Source of the DNA: an uncultured Bacteroidales bacterium
GTDB taxonomy: Bacteria; Bacteroidota; Bacteroidia; Bacteroidales; P3
Direction of reading: 5' to 3'
Assembly (NCBI GenBank): GCA_947177845.1
Contig: CAMWVZ010000001.1
Location: forward strand, 1-36,364
Length of the DNA stretch: 36,364 nucleotides
This document shows, piece after piece, positions 13,562 to 23,265 of this stretch. How positions within the stretch are numbered: position 1 is the stretch's first letter; each line of letters opens with the position of its first letter. The notes beneath the pieces were generated by a model. The model saw nothing but the letters and a program-made list of their open reading frames with translations. It ran no database searches and had not been told where the DNA came from. Made by a program: the position numbers and the translations under genes.

Positions 13562-14932
13562 ATGAAAAGAGTAGCAAGTCTGTTGGATGTGCGAAATTTA
13601 ACGGCGACGGCTTTTGCCGCCATTCTCCTGTGGAGTTGCAGCAACTCCGGAAACGGGGAGTTGGTGGGCTCGCAGAACCGTCAGAAAATGGGACCCCAAG
13701 TTCCTTTCGGAATGGTTTATGTTCCGGGGGGAAGTTTCGTTTTGGGTGCAGGCGGGTTCGACCCCTCCTATCAAATCCTCAATATGAGGACCGTGTCCAT
13801 GAGCGACTTCTTCATGGATGAAACCGAAATCACCAACAACGAATACCGTCAGTTTGTGGATTATGTGAGAGAATATCATATCCGCAAGGCTTTGGCCGAA
13901 AACGGTATCGAGGGTTTCCAGATAGAATCGGAGGAAGAGGACGGTGAACCGCAGATTAACTGGAACACCAAACTCAACAAATGGACGCCCGAAATGGTGG
14001 AGGCCGTGGCCGACCTCTATCTGCCCGAGGAAGAACGCTTTGCTCACCGCAAAGAGTTTGATGTAAGAAAGTTGAACTACGAATATTGGTCTTACGACTA
14101 CAAGGGCGCCGCACAGAAAAGCTGGGGCGGAGAAATGCCCGACGACGGCGTTTACTACGGTTCTTTCGTGAACCGTCCGCAGTCGATGCGCTCGCGTCAG
14201 CAGTTTCTGCAGAAACATGTCGTGAACGTTTATCCCGACACGCTCTGCTGGATTTTCGACTGGTCGTATTCCTACAACGACCCCATGGTGGCCGGCTATT
14301 TCAACAGCCCGCTCTACGACAACTATCCCGTGGTGGGCGTGAACTGGAAACAAGCCGAAGCTTTCTGCAAATGGAGAAGCGAACGCTACAACAGCTATCT
14401 CGAATCGAAAGGCTATCCCACCGTGCAGGAATTCAAACTGCCCACCGAAGCCCAATGGGAATATGCGGCCCGTGGCGGACTGGAAGCCAGCCCGTATCCT
14501 TGGGGCGGTAACTATGCCCGCAACATCAACGGCTGTCTTTTGGGCAACTTCAAGCCCGGCCGCGGTGACTATGCCGCCGACGGTTCGCTCTATCCCTGCA
14601 TCGTGGGTCACTACGCTCCCAACGATTTCGGTTTGTACGATATGATGGGCAATGTGGCCGAATGGTGCTTGGATGCCTACGACGAAAGTATCGCCAACAA
14701 CCTCGACTTCAACCCGGCTTTCCTCTACGATGCCAAGCCCGACGACGGAATCGGTCTGAAGCGTAAGGTTATCCGCGGCGGTTCGTTCAAGGATTTCGCC
14801 GATATCTGCAAGGTTTACTACCGTACTTTCGAATATCAGGACACCTGCAAGTCGTATGTGGGTTTCCGTTGCGTGCAGCCTCTCTTGGGAAGCGGCATCA
14901 TGCAAAGCGGCAGTGGTTCTAATGTATATTAA
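13562..14932 (+). CDS. porK: PorK/GldK, T9SS ring lipoprotein with sulfatase-modifying-factor fold
   Basis: PorK with PorN forms the large periplasmic ring attached to the outer membrane. Starting at the ATG at 13562, the protein has 456 residues and a lipobox ILLWSC, so it is lipidated. The body has a formylglycine-generating-enzyme-like (FGE-sulfatase) fold: VYVPGGSFVLGAGG near the start, MDETEITNNEYRQFVDYV, LPTEAQWEYAARGG, MMGNVAEWCLDAY and RGGSFKDF near the end. The paired catalytic cysteines of true formylglycine-generating enzymes are not in place after RGGSF, in line with a structural role. It lies 40 bp after porP and 22 bp before porL. Confidence 0.95.
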   Translation: MKRVASLLDVRNLTATAFAAILLWSCSNSGNGELVGSQNRQKMGPQVPFGMVYVPGGSFVLGAGGFDPSYQILNMRTVSMSDFFMDETEITNNEYRQFVDYVREYHIRKALAENGIEGFQIESEEEDGEPQINWNTKLNKWTPEMVEAVADLYLPEEERFAHRKEFDVRKLNYEYWSYDYKGAAQKSWGGEMPDDGVYYGSFVNRPQSMRSRQQFLQKHVVNVYPDTLCWIFDWSYSYNDPMVAGYFNSPLYDNYPVVGVNWKQAEAFCKWRSERYNSYLESKGYPTVQEFKLPTEAQWEYAARGGLEASPYPWGGNYARNINGCLLGNFKPGRGDYAADGSLYPCIVGHYAPNDFGLYDMMGNVAEWCLDAYDESIANNLDFNPAFLYDAKPDDGIGLKRKVIRGGSFKDFADICKVYYRTFEYQDTCKSYVGFRCVQPLLGSGIMQSGSGSNVY

Positions 14933-14954
14933 TAATATTTTTTGATTTTTTGAT

Positions 14955-15737
14955 ATGTCTTCTTCAACAAAGTTGCATTTTACAGAGAAGCCCGGTTACA
15001 AACGCTTCATGGGCTATTTGTATGGCTGGGGTGCGAGTATCGTAATTGTCGGCGCCCTGTTCAAGATTAACCACTATCCCGGCGCCGGCCTTATGCTTAT
15101 TGTCGGTATGAGTATCGAAGCCATTATCTTCGTGTTCTCGGCATTCGACAAACCGCATCCCGATCCCCAATGGGACCGTGTTTATCCTGCCTTGAGGAAT
15201 AAACCCGACGGTACGCCTCTTTATGAAGACGGACAAGCACCTCTCTACTCATGTTCCTCTACCACGGCCGTGGGCGCGGGAGGTGGAAGCAGTCTGGACG
15301 CCGAAAGCAAACAGATGCTCTCGGAAAAGATTGACGAAATGCTCAAGAAAGCCGAAGTTTCGCCCGAAATCTTCGAACGTCTGAGCAACGGTATCGAAAA
15401 ACTCACGCAGACCACGCAGAGCCTTGGTCAATTGCCCGATATGGCGACGGTGAACAAGGACTACGCCACGCAGATGAGCCAAGTGACGGAACAGATGACC
15501 GCCCTCAGCGACTTCTACAAAATGCAGGTGCAGGCCACGCAATCGCAGGTGGAAGTGAATGCCAAACTGCAACAGGATATCGCCAAGATGATGGAAACCA
15601 TGAGCGGTTCGTTGGAAAGCTCGATGAAATTCCGTCAGGAAATCGACGATTTGTCGAGCAAGGTGGCGGCCCTCAACAAAGTGTACGGACAGATGCTTTC
15701 GGCCATGCAGAATCCGCAGGCCGCGGCGCGTGCCTAA
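14955..15737 (+). CDS. porL: PorL/GldL, T9SS inner-membrane motor subunit
   Basis: PorL and PorM form the proton-driven motor that powers secretion. The 260-residue protein has two membrane helices near residues 20-36 and 44-63, joined by the conserved FKINHYPGAG. E55 in the second helix (GMSIEAIIFVF) matches the essential membrane-embedded glutamate of the family (E49 in GldL). After the membrane part the cytoplasmic domain is rich in predicted coiled coil (about residues 115-255). Start and length fit the family. porM follows after 18 bp. Confidence 0.95.
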   Translation: MSSSTKLHFTEKPGYKRFMGYLYGWGASIVIVGALFKINHYPGAGLMLIVGMSIEAIIFVFSAFDKPHPDPQWDRVYPALRNKPDGTPLYEDGQAPLYSCSSTTAVGAGGGSSLDAESKQMLSEKIDEMLKKAEVSPEIFERLSNGIEKLTQTTQSLGQLPDMATVNKDYATQMSQVTEQMTALSDFYKMQVQATQSQVEVNAKLQQDIAKMMETMSGSLESSMKFRQEIDDLSSKVAALNKVYGQMLSAMQNPQAAARA

Positions 15738-15755
15738 CCTCAAAAACATCCGACA

Positions 15756-17324
15756 ATGAGTGGAGGAGCAAAAGAAACCCCAAGGCAAAAAATGATCGGG
15801 ATGATGTACCTCGTGTACACCGCCCTATTGGCACTGAACGTGTCTGCCGAGGTACTCAAGTCGTTTGTTACGGTGAACGAGGCCCTGGAAATCACCAACG
15901 AAAACTATCGCAAAAAGACCGAGTTCACCTACAATACTTTCCAAAAGGCTTTCTTTGCCAATGAAGCGAAAGTGGGTGACAAGTGGAACAAGGCGGTGGA
16001 AGTGAGGGAGAAGTCTAACGAAATGTACGACTTCCTTCAGCAGACCAAATGGGAATTGATAGCCGCGAGCGAGGGTATTCCCTTGGAAGAGGCCAAGGTT
16101 CTCAATCCGCGCGACATTGCCAAGCAAGACAACTACGACGACCCTACCCGTTTCTTTGTGGGCGTGGATGAATCCGCACACAATGGCAAGGGGTATGAAA
16201 TGCAACAGAAACTGAACGAATACAGGGAATTCCTCATCCAAATCTTAGGCAAGGATGCCGACGAGGTGAACTTGGATGCCCTTCAGACCGACGGCGACTA
16301 CAAGAACGCGAGCGGGCAACCGGTGGATTGGGTGTATTACAACTTCTACCACGCCATTATCGTGGCCGACTTGGCTCTCTTGAACAGGGTACAGGCCTCG
16401 GTGCTCAATGCCGAATATGATGTGGTTGCCAAATTGTATTCGTCGGTGAGCGAAGACGACTTCAAGTTCGACACTATCTCGGCACGTGTGGTTCCCGTAT
16501 CGAACAACGTGCTGTTGGGAACGCCTTTCGAAGCCGACATCTTCGTGGCCGCCTTCGATTCCAAGTCGAAGATTTCGGCCACTATCAACGGACAGACCTA
16601 CACGGGCGAGGGCGGTAGCATCCATTATAAGGTGCCCACCAACTCCTTGGGCGACAGAAAGGTATCGGGAACCATCGAAATCCCCGGAACTTTCGGCGTA
16701 AAGTCTTATCCGTTTGACTTTTCGTATTCCGTGGGGCAGGCATCGGCTTCGGTGGCCGCCACCAAGATGAACGTATTTTACGTGGGTGTGGACAATCCTG
16801 TCGCGGCTTTGGGCGGCGGGGTGGCTGAACGCTATACCGATGTGACCATATCGAACGGTACCATCACCAAGACCGGCCCCGGTCTGTATAACGTGAGAGT
16901 GACCACGCCGGGACAGAACGCCGTGATTTCGGTATATTCGACCGAGGGCGGAAAACGTACCCTCATGGGCGAATACACGTTCCGCGTGAAACGTGTGCCG
17001 AATCCCGAAGCCCGTATCAATGGTCAGGAAGTGGGTGTGAAGCAAATCGACAAGAACACGCTCGCCAATGCGGGCGGTCTGTTGGTGGCGATGAAGGACT
17101 TTGACTTTGAGTTGAACTTGCAGATTTCTTCGTTCAATGTACAGGTGTCGCGCAAGCAGGAACTTTCGGCTTCGATGCCCTCGAACGGAAACAAGTTCAG
17201 CCCGACGATGATAGAAAACTTCAAGCGTTGCAGCCGTGGCGACAAAGTGTTCATCACCGACATCACGGCCAAGATGCCCGACGGCAACCGCCTCTTGGGT
17301 GATATGATTTTAACGATTAAATAA
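15756..17324 (+). CDS. porM: PorM/GldM, T9SS inner-membrane motor subunit
   Basis: PorM spans the periplasm and passes motor force from the inner membrane to the PorK/PorN ring. The 522-residue length is typical. The N-terminus SGGAKETPRQKMIGMMYLVYTALLALNVSAEVL contains the single membrane helix (about 14-32) and R10, equivalent to the arginine that pairs with the PorL glutamate. A helical periplasmic domain (to about residue 225) is followed by beta-rich domains with repeats such as VPVSNNVLLGTPFEA and MNVFYVGVDNPVAALGGG. A small hairpin lies in the 31-bp gap before porN. Confidence 0.95.
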   Translation: MSGGAKETPRQKMIGMMYLVYTALLALNVSAEVLKSFVTVNEALEITNENYRKKTEFTYNTFQKAFFANEAKVGDKWNKAVEVREKSNEMYDFLQQTKWELIAASEGIPLEEAKVLNPRDIAKQDNYDDPTRFFVGVDESAHNGKGYEMQQKLNEYREFLIQILGKDADEVNLDALQTDGDYKNASGQPVDWVYYNFYHAIIVADLALLNRVQASVLNAEYDVVAKLYSSVSEDDFKFDTISARVVPVSNNVLLGTPFEADIFVAAFDSKSKISATINGQTYTGEGGSIHYKVPTNSLGDRKVSGTIEIPGTFGVKSYPFDFSYSVGQASASVAATKMNVFYVGVDNPVAALGGGVAERYTDVTISNGTITKTGPGLYNVRVTTPGQNAVISVYSTEGGKRTLMGEYTFRVKRVPNPEARINGQEVGVKQIDKNTLANAGGLLVAMKDFDFELNLQISSFNVQVSRKQELSASMPSNGNKFSPTMIENFKRCSRGDKVFITDITAKMPDGNRLLGDMILTIK

Positions 17325-17327
17325 AGG

Positions 17328-17341
17328 AGCCTCAAAAGGCT
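17328..17341 (+). other. Small hairpin between porM and porN
   Basis: AGCCT (17328-17332) and AGGCT (17337-17341) form a 5-bp stem with a CAAA loop, located 4 bp after the porM stop and 15 bp before the porN ATG. It has no T tract on the plus strand and may be an RNA processing or stability element, or chance. Confidence 0.3.
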
Positions 17342-17355
17342 AAAAATAGAAACGT

Positions 17356-18213
17356 ATGAAAAGAATCCTTATTGTTGCGGCGATGATGCTGTCTGTCGTA
17401 TGCACGTTCCCCCTCCGGGCACAGGTTTTGGAGGACACGCCGCCTTTGGACAACTTCTATGTGAAGGAAAACACCGCCGACCGCGAACCGCGTCCCTACG
17501 TGCACGTGCGCGAAGCCGATGTCTACATCAAATGGCGTGTTTGGAGAATGGTGGATTTTCGTATGAAAATGAATCAGTATCTCTACTACCCCATTGAACC
17601 GGTGCAGGATAGAATCAGCTTGATGAGCTTGATCATGAAGGGCTTGCAGGACGGAACCATTGTGGCTTACGATCCTCTCACCGACGACTTCCGCAAGCAG
17701 CTCACCTACGAGGAGTTCATCAGTCAGAACACCAAAATCACCGAGTTGCAGAAAGAAGACTTGGATAATCCCGGCCAGTTCATCACCACGAGCGATACTT
17801 CTTCTTTCCAAATCCACAACGTGAAGATGTTGCGTATCAAGGAAGACTGGTTTATCGACAAGCAGCGTTCCATTCGCGACATCCGTGTGCTGGGTTTGGC
17901 TCCCGTTATCCAAGTGTTCGACGATGAAACCGGCCAATTCAAGGGTAATCAGACCTTGTTCTGGCTCTACTATCCTTCGGTGCGCGACCTCTTCGCCAAG
18001 ACCGAATCGTTCAACCGTCACAACAGTGCCATGCGTCAGTCGTACGACGATGTGTTTGCTTGGAACCGCTGGTTTCAGAGCTATATCACCAAGATTGACA
18101 ACCAGCAGGACCGTGCCATTTCCGCCTACGCACAGGGTAAGAACATTATGCGTGAGGCCGAAAAGATAGAAGAAATGCTCTTCGAAATCGAGCACGATTT
18201 GTGGGAATTCTAA
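17356..18213 (+). CDS. porN: PorN/GldN, T9SS periplasmic ring protein
   Basis: PorN binds PorK to make the periplasmic ring and contacts PorM. The 285-residue protein carries a signal peptide (residues 1-22, ending FPLRAQ). Family features include DVYIKWRVWRMVDFRMKMNQ, the TSFQIHNVKMLRIKEDWFIDK region and the ending WFQSYITKIDNQQDR. It is shorter than the P. gingivalis protein but close to GldN size. It is the last gene of the operon; a strong terminator begins about 20 bp after its stop. Confidence 0.94.
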   Translation: MKRILIVAAMMLSVVCTFPLRAQVLEDTPPLDNFYVKENTADREPRPYVHVREADVYIKWRVWRMVDFRMKMNQYLYYPIEPVQDRISLMSLIMKGLQDGTIVAYDPLTDDFRKQLTYEEFISQNTKITELQKEDLDNPGQFITTSDTSSFQIHNVKMLRIKEDWFIDKQRSIRDIRVLGLAPVIQVFDDETGQFKGNQTLFWLYYPSVRDLFAKTESFNRHNSAMRQSYDDVFAWNRWFQSYITKIDNQQDRAISAYAQGKNIMREAEKIEEMLFEIEHDLWEF

Positions 18214-18234
18214 ACATCGGATTTTTCATAAATG

Positions 18235-18270
18235 AAAAGAGGCGCGGCGTATGCCGCGCCTCTTTTTTTT
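18235..18270 (+). terminator. Intrinsic terminator of the T9SS operon
   Basis: GAGGCGCGGC (18239-18248) and GCCGCGCCTC (18253-18262) form a perfect 10-bp stem with a GTAT loop, flanked by AAAA before and eight T residues after (18263-18270), which can lengthen the stem by four A-T pairs. This is a textbook intrinsic terminator for the plus strand. The A run also makes it partly usable in the reverse direction. Confidence 0.93.
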
Positions 18271-18271
18271 G

Positions 18272-18279
18272 TAACTTTA
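18272..18279 (+). promoter_or_regulatory. Possible recG promoter -7 element
   Basis: TAACTTTA at 18272-18279 is one base off TAnnTTTG and begins two bases after the T tract of the terminator. It lies only 8 bp before the recG ATG, so the transcript would be almost leaderless. No -33 box is visible because the terminator stem fills that place. Confidence 0.3.
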
Positions 18280-18287
18280 CGCACGTT

Positions 18288-20396
18288 ATGTTTGACTTTT
18301 TTTCGCAAAGCATCGAGTATTTGAAAGGGGTTGGCCCGGCCAAGGCGAAAGTCTTGCAAAAGGAAGTGAACATAGGCACTTACGGCGACTTATTGGAGTA
18401 TTATCCATTCCGTTATATAGACCGCGGCGGCTTTATTCCCGTCGGTCAGATTCGCGATGACAAGAACTACGTTTCGCTAAAAGGGAAAATCCTCAAGACC
18501 GAAGAAAAGGGGTTCGGGAAAAACAAACGCCTCATTGCCGTATTCGGCGACGGAACGGGGCAAATTGAACTGGTGTGGTTTTCGGGTCTCAAATGGATCA
18601 GTCCCAAAATCAAGGTGGGTACGGAGTTAAAGGTTTTCGGAAAGCCCTCGATTTTCAATCATAGGCTCAACATCAACCACCCCGAAATTGAATTTACGGG
18701 AACGGGGGCGGAAGAACAGGACAAAAGCGAGGGTGGCGGCATTCAACCTCTCTACCCCAGCACCGAAGCCATGCGCCGGCACGGGCTTTCTCCCAAGGTA
18801 ATGGCGGGCATCACCGCCAATCTCTGCACGCAGGCGCGCGGCAGCATTCCCGAAATCCTCACGCCCGCCGTTGTGTCGCGATACGGTCTGTTCAGCCGCG
18901 AAGAGGCTTTTATCCAAGTGCATCACCCGCTCTCTCTGCAACACGCCGAATGTGCGCGTCAGCGGCTCAAGTTCGAAGAACTCCTGCTCCTGCAACTCAA
19001 AATCTGGCAGAGCAAACTCAAGACCAGCAAGACCCCGGGGCTGAAATTCGAGCAAGTGGGCGAAAGGTTCAACTACTTCTATCAGCACAATTTAGGCTTT
19101 GAACTTACCGGAGCGCAGAAAAGGGTGATTAAGGAAATCCGCGCCGACACCCGCACGGGCTTTCAGATGAACCGTCTTCTGCAGGGCGATGTGGGGAGCG
19201 GAAAGACCATCGTGGCCTTGATGTGTATGCTGTTGGCCTGCGACAATGGTTTTCAGGCCTGTCTTATGGCTCCCACCGAAATCCTCGCCCGACAGCACTT
19301 TGCCTCCATTTCCAAGATGTTGAAGGGCATGAACGTGCGCGTGGGGCTTCTGACCGGTTCCACGGCCACCAAAGACCGTAACATTCTGCTCAACCTTCTG
19401 CAAGACGGCAGCATGGATATCCTTATCGGTACGCACGCGCTTTTGGAAGACCGTGTGGCCTTTAAGAATTTAGGCATTGTGGTGATAGACGAGCAGCACC
19501 GTTTCGGGGTGCAGCAAAGGGCGAAACTATGGGCCAAAAACACGGTTTCGCCGCATATTTTAGTTATGACCGCCACGCCTATTCCGCGCACCTTGGGCAT
19601 GACGCTCTACGGCGACTTGGACGTATCGGTCATCGACGAGCTTCCACCCAATCGGAAACCTATCAAAACCGTGCATCTTACCGACCATAACCGTTTGCAG
19701 CTCTTTTCGTTCATGAAAGATGAAATTGCCAAGGGGCGGCAGGTTTATGTGGTGTATCCGCTTATTCAGGAGTCGGAAAACTTGGATTTGAAAGACTTGA
19801 TGGACGGTTACGAGAGTATCAGCCGCGCCTTTCCCATTCCCGACTACCAGCTCAGTATCGTGCACGGCAAGATGCGTCCCGAGGACAAGGAATTCGAGAT
19901 GAACCGCTTTAAGAAGGGCGAAACGCAGATAATGGTGTCGACCACGGTGATTGAGGTGGGTGTGGACGTGCCCAATGCCAGCGTCATGGTGATTGAGAAC
20001 AGCGAGCGTTTCGGCTTGGCACAGTTGCACCAGTTGCGGGGGCGCGTGGGACGTGGGGCCGAGCAGTCGCACTGCATTCTGATGACGGCCGACAAGCTGA
20101 GCAACGATGCACGGGAAAGAATCGACACTATGGTGCGGACCAACGACGGCTTCAAGATTGCGGAGGCCGACCTCCGGCTGCGAGGCCCCGGAGATTTGCA
20201 GGGCACGCGGCAAAGCGGTCTGCTGTCGCTTAAAATTGCCGATATTGTGGAGGACGAGAATATCGTGAAGGCCGCCCGTTACACGGCTATTGAAATTTTG
20301 GAAAAAGACCCCGATTTACACCTGCCCGAAAACCGGGGGCTGTCTGAGGAACTGCAAAAGAACCGCAACACGAATTTTTGGGCAAAAATCAGTTGA
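18288..20396 (+). CDS. recG: ATP-dependent DNA helicase RecG
   Basis: RecG reverses stalled replication forks and processes recombination intermediates. I place the start at the ATG at 18288 (702 residues); the open frame extends to 18201 but runs through the terminator. An N-terminal wedge/OB region with YLKGVGPAKAKVLQKE is followed by helicase motifs: Walker A GDVGSGKT (K306), DEQH (401-404) in DEQHRFGVQQRAK, TATPIPRTL, and motif VI QLRGRVGRG, then the C-terminal RecG block RLRGPGDLQGTRQSG. Length fits the family. uvrA begins 5 bp after the stop. Confidence 0.96.
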   Translation: MFDFFSQSIEYLKGVGPAKAKVLQKEVNIGTYGDLLEYYPFRYIDRGGFIPVGQIRDDKNYVSLKGKILKTEEKGFGKNKRLIAVFGDGTGQIELVWFSGLKWISPKIKVGTELKVFGKPSIFNHRLNINHPEIEFTGTGAEEQDKSEGGGIQPLYPSTEAMRRHGLSPKVMAGITANLCTQARGSIPEILTPAVVSRYGLFSREEAFIQVHHPLSLQHAECARQRLKFEELLLLQLKIWQSKLKTSKTPGLKFEQVGERFNYFYQHNLGFELTGAQKRVIKEIRADTRTGFQMNRLLQGDVGSGKTIVALMCMLLACDNGFQACLMAPTEILARQHFASISKMLKGMNVRVGLLTGSTATKDRNILLNLLQDGSMDILIGTHALLEDRVAFKNLGIVVIDEQHRFGVQQRAKLWAKNTVSPHILVMTATPIPRTLGMTLYGDLDVSVIDELPPNRKPIKTVHLTDHNRLQLFSFMKDEIAKGRQVYVVYPLIQESENLDLKDLMDGYESISRAFPIPDYQLSIVHGKMRPEDKEFEMNRFKKGETQIMVSTTVIEVGVDVPNASVMVIENSERFGLAQLHQLRGRVGRGAEQSHCILMTADKLSNDARERIDTMVRTNDGFKIAEADLRLRGPGDLQGTRQSGLLSLKIADIVEDENIVKAARYTAIEILEKDPDLHLPENRGLSEELQKNRNTNFWAKIS

Positions 20397-20401
20397 TTGA
20401 A

Positions 20402-23260
20402 ATGATGCAGAACATAAATCTTTCGGTTTACGGAGCAAGGGCGCACAACCTGCAGAATATAGACGTGAGTATGCCGCATGGCAAGCTCATCGTGATTACG
20501 GGTTTGAGCGGAAGCGGAAAATCGTCGCTGGCTTTCGACACCATTTATGCCGAGGGGCAAAGGCGTTATATGGAAACCTTCTCTTCCTATGCCCGTCAAT
20601 TTATTGGCGGTCTGGAACGCCCCGACGTGGACAAAATCGAGGGCTTGAGCCCTGTCATCGCCATCGAACAGAAGACCACCAACAAGAACCCGCGTTCAAC
20701 GGTGGGCACCGTAACCGAAATCTACGACTACCTCCGTTTGCTCTACGCCCGTATCGGGGAGGCCTATTCCTATGTGTCGGGCGAAAAAATGGTGAAATAT
20801 ACCGAGGAACAAATCATCGACCTCATCCTGAAGGAATACAAGGACAAGAAAATCCTGATTCTCGCGCCCATGGTGGTGGGACGAAAGGGACACTACCGGG
20901 AGTTGTTCGAGGCCCTGCGCAAGCAAGGCTATCTGAAAGTGCGCGTGGACGGCGAGATTACCGAACTTTCTTTCGGCATGTATGTGGACCGTTATAAAAC
21001 GCACGACATCGAACTTCTTGTAGACAAGCTACAGATTGGCGAAAACGGAAAGACCCGTCTGACACAGGCTGTGAAGACGGCCATGAAACAAGGCAAGGGG
21101 CAAATCCTGATTTGCGATGAAGACGGAGCGAACCCGCGTCATTACAGCCGAAACCTTATGTGTCCCACCTCCGGCATCTCCTACCCCGAACCCGAACCCA
21201 ACACGTTTTCGTTCAACTCGCCCTACGGTGCCTGTCCGCACTGCAACGGCTTGGGAAGAGAGACTTTTCCCGACAAGAATCTGATAATTCCCGATCCGAA
21301 TCTGAGTATTTTCCAAGGGGGCATCGCTTGTCTGCAAGAAAGCACCGGCACCGAGAAACGCGAGAATTATTTGGGCGACAAATGGATTTTCTCGCAAATC
21401 GAAATCATCGGGAAGGTATATGGATTCACCCTGAAAACGCCTATCAAGGACATTCCGGAAGAGGGCTTGCGCGCCATTTTGGAGGGAGAGCACCGCATGG
21501 TGAAAATGGTGGTGGAGGATGTGGGTGTGACCCGAAAATTCGACATTGATTTCGACGGTCTGTATAGTTTCATCAAACGGCTGTATGAGGACAGTTCTTC
21601 TTTGAATGCGCAGAAATGGGCCTCGCAGTTCATGAACAGCCGTGTTTGCGAACATTGTCACGGCACCCGTCTGCAAAATATCGCCTTGCATTTCAAGATA
21701 GACGGCAAGAACATCGCCGAACTTTCGGCCATGAGCCTTGACGAACTCTACGAATGGTGCAGGGATGTGGAACCGCACCTCAGTACGTGGCAGAAAAAAA
21801 TCGGGCACGAAATTCTGAAAGAAATCGGCAACCGCATCAAGTTCTTGCTGGATGTGGGCATAGGATTCCTGAGCCTTTCGCGCGAATCGGGCAGCCTTTC
21901 GGGCGGTGAGTCCCAACGTATCCGTCTGGCCACGCAAATCGGCTCGCGCCTTACGGGTGTGCTGTATATTCTGGATGAACCCAGCATAGGGCTTCACCAA
22001 AAAGACAACGACAAACTCATCGCCTCGCTCAAGCAACTGCGCGACCTCGGCAATACGGTGATTGTGGTGGAACACGACGAAGATATGATGCGGGCGGCCG
22101 ACTATATCATCGACATAGGCCCCGGGGCGGGGGTGAAAGGGGGCGTGGTGATGGCACAGGGACCTTGGGAGGAATTTCTCAAACAGAAATCCATCACCAC
22201 CGACTATCTGAACGGAAAACGGAAGATAGCCATACCCGCCGTGCGCCGCAGGGGAACGGGAAAACTTCTTGTGTTGAAAGGAGCAAGCGGACACAACCTG
22301 AAAAATGTGGACTTGAAGATTCCGTTGGGCACTTTCTGCTGCATCACCGGCGTATCGGGAAGCGGCAAATCGAGTTTAGTGAGTCAGACGCTCAAACCCG
22401 TGTTGAGCCGCTATTTCTACCGCTCCCAAGCCGAAGCCCTGCCCTATCTGGCTATCGAAGGGCTGGAACATATCGACAAGGTGATTGAGGTGGACCAAGC
22501 GCCTATCGGTCGCAGCCCCCGTTCCAATCCCGTTACCTATGTGGGCGTGTTCAACGAAATCCGTCAACTCTATGCCTCCCTGCCCGACTCCAAAATTCGG
22601 GGATACAATGCGGGGCGGTTTTCGTTTAACGTGAAAGGGGGACGCTGTGAGAAATGCGGAGGTGCGGGCGTGGAGACCATCGAAATGAATTTCCTGCCCG
22701 ATGTGTATGTTACCTGCGAGGAATGCAACGGAAAACGCTACAACAAGGAAACGCTCGAAATCCGATACAAGGGGAAATCGATTAACGATGTGCTGGATAT
22801 GACTATCGCGCAGGCCGTGGAATTCTTCGAGAACATCCCCTCCATCTGCACCAAGCTCAAGGCGGTGGACGATGTGGGCTTGGGGTACATCACGCTCGGT
22901 CAACCCTCCACCACGCTGTCGGGCGGAGAGGCGCAACGTATCAAGTTGGCCACCGAATTGTCGAAAAAAAGCACGGGAAACACGCTGTATATCTTGGATG
23001 AACCCACAACGGGCCTGCATTTCGAGGATATACGGATTTTGTTGGACGTGCTTTCGAAACTTGTGGATGCGGGCAATACCGTATTGGTGATTGAACACAA
23101 TCTCGATGTGGTGAAATGCGCCGACTATATCGTGGATCTCGGTCCCGACGGTGGCAAGGACGGAGGAAAAATCATCGCCCAAGGCACGCCCGAAGAAATC
23201 TGCAAGGTAAAGGAAAGTTATACGGCACAATATCTCAAACCTGTTTTAAAAAGAAAGTAA
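20402..23260 (+). CDS. uvrA: Excinuclease ABC subunit A
   Basis: UvrA detects bulky DNA damage and loads UvrB in nucleotide excision repair. The two ABC ATPase modules are complete: GLSGSGKSS and GVSGSGKSS Walker A sites, LSGGESQRIRLA and LSGGEAQRIKLA signatures, and LDEPSIGLH and LDEPTTGLH Walker B sites. Zinc-binding cysteine pairs are seen as CPHC and CEHC in the first half and CEKC with CEEC in the second. Two ATGs stand side by side (20402 and 20405); either gives about 952 residues. Coupled to recG by 5 bp and followed 5 bp later by the nucleoside kinase. Confidence 0.96.
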   Translation: MMQNINLSVYGARAHNLQNIDVSMPHGKLIVITGLSGSGKSSLAFDTIYAEGQRRYMETFSSYARQFIGGLERPDVDKIEGLSPVIAIEQKTTNKNPRSTVGTVTEIYDYLRLLYARIGEAYSYVSGEKMVKYTEEQIIDLILKEYKDKKILILAPMVVGRKGHYRELFEALRKQGYLKVRVDGEITELSFGMYVDRYKTHDIELLVDKLQIGENGKTRLTQAVKTAMKQGKGQILICDEDGANPRHYSRNLMCPTSGISYPEPEPNTFSFNSPYGACPHCNGLGRETFPDKNLIIPDPNLSIFQGGIACLQESTGTEKRENYLGDKWIFSQIEIIGKVYGFTLKTPIKDIPEEGLRAILEGEHRMVKMVVEDVGVTRKFDIDFDGLYSFIKRLYEDSSSLNAQKWASQFMNSRVCEHCHGTRLQNIALHFKIDGKNIAELSAMSLDELYEWCRDVEPHLSTWQKKIGHEILKEIGNRIKFLLDVGIGFLSLSRESGSLSGGESQRIRLATQIGSRLTGVLYILDEPSIGLHQKDNDKLIASLKQLRDLGNTVIVVEHDEDMMRAADYIIDIGPGAGVKGGVVMAQGPWEEFLKQKSITTDYLNGKRKIAIPAVRRRGTGKLLVLKGASGHNLKNVDLKIPLGTFCCITGVSGSGKSSLVSQTLKPVLSRYFYRSQAEALPYLAIEGLEHIDKVIEVDQAPIGRSPRSNPVTYVGVFNEIRQLYASLPDSKIRGYNAGRFSFNVKGGRCEKCGGAGVETIEMNFLPDVYVTCEECNGKRYNKETLEIRYKGKSINDVLDMTIAQAVEFFENIPSICTKLKAVDDVGLGYITLGQPSTTLSGGEAQRIKLATELSKKSTGNTLYILDEPTTGLHFEDIRILLDVLSKLVDAGNTVLVIEHNLDVVKCADYIVDLGPDGGKDGGKIIAQGTPEEICKVKESYTAQYLKPVLKRK

Positions 23261-23265
23261 AACGT

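Noticed and set aside
13598..14905. 435-codon minus-strand open frame opposite porK
   Set aside because: Shadow of a well-supported T9SS gene; no domain or promoter.
13562..14932. PorK as a formylglycine-generating enzyme for sulfatases
   Set aside because: The fold is shared, but the catalytic cysteine pair is absent and the gene sits in the porPKLMN operon with a lipobox.
14924..14937. GTATATTAATAATA at the end of porK recurring exactly at 24961-24974 after the nucleoside kinase
   Set aside because: Both genes end in Val-Tyr-stop, and the rest is A/T-rich; a 14-base match of this composition is probably chance.
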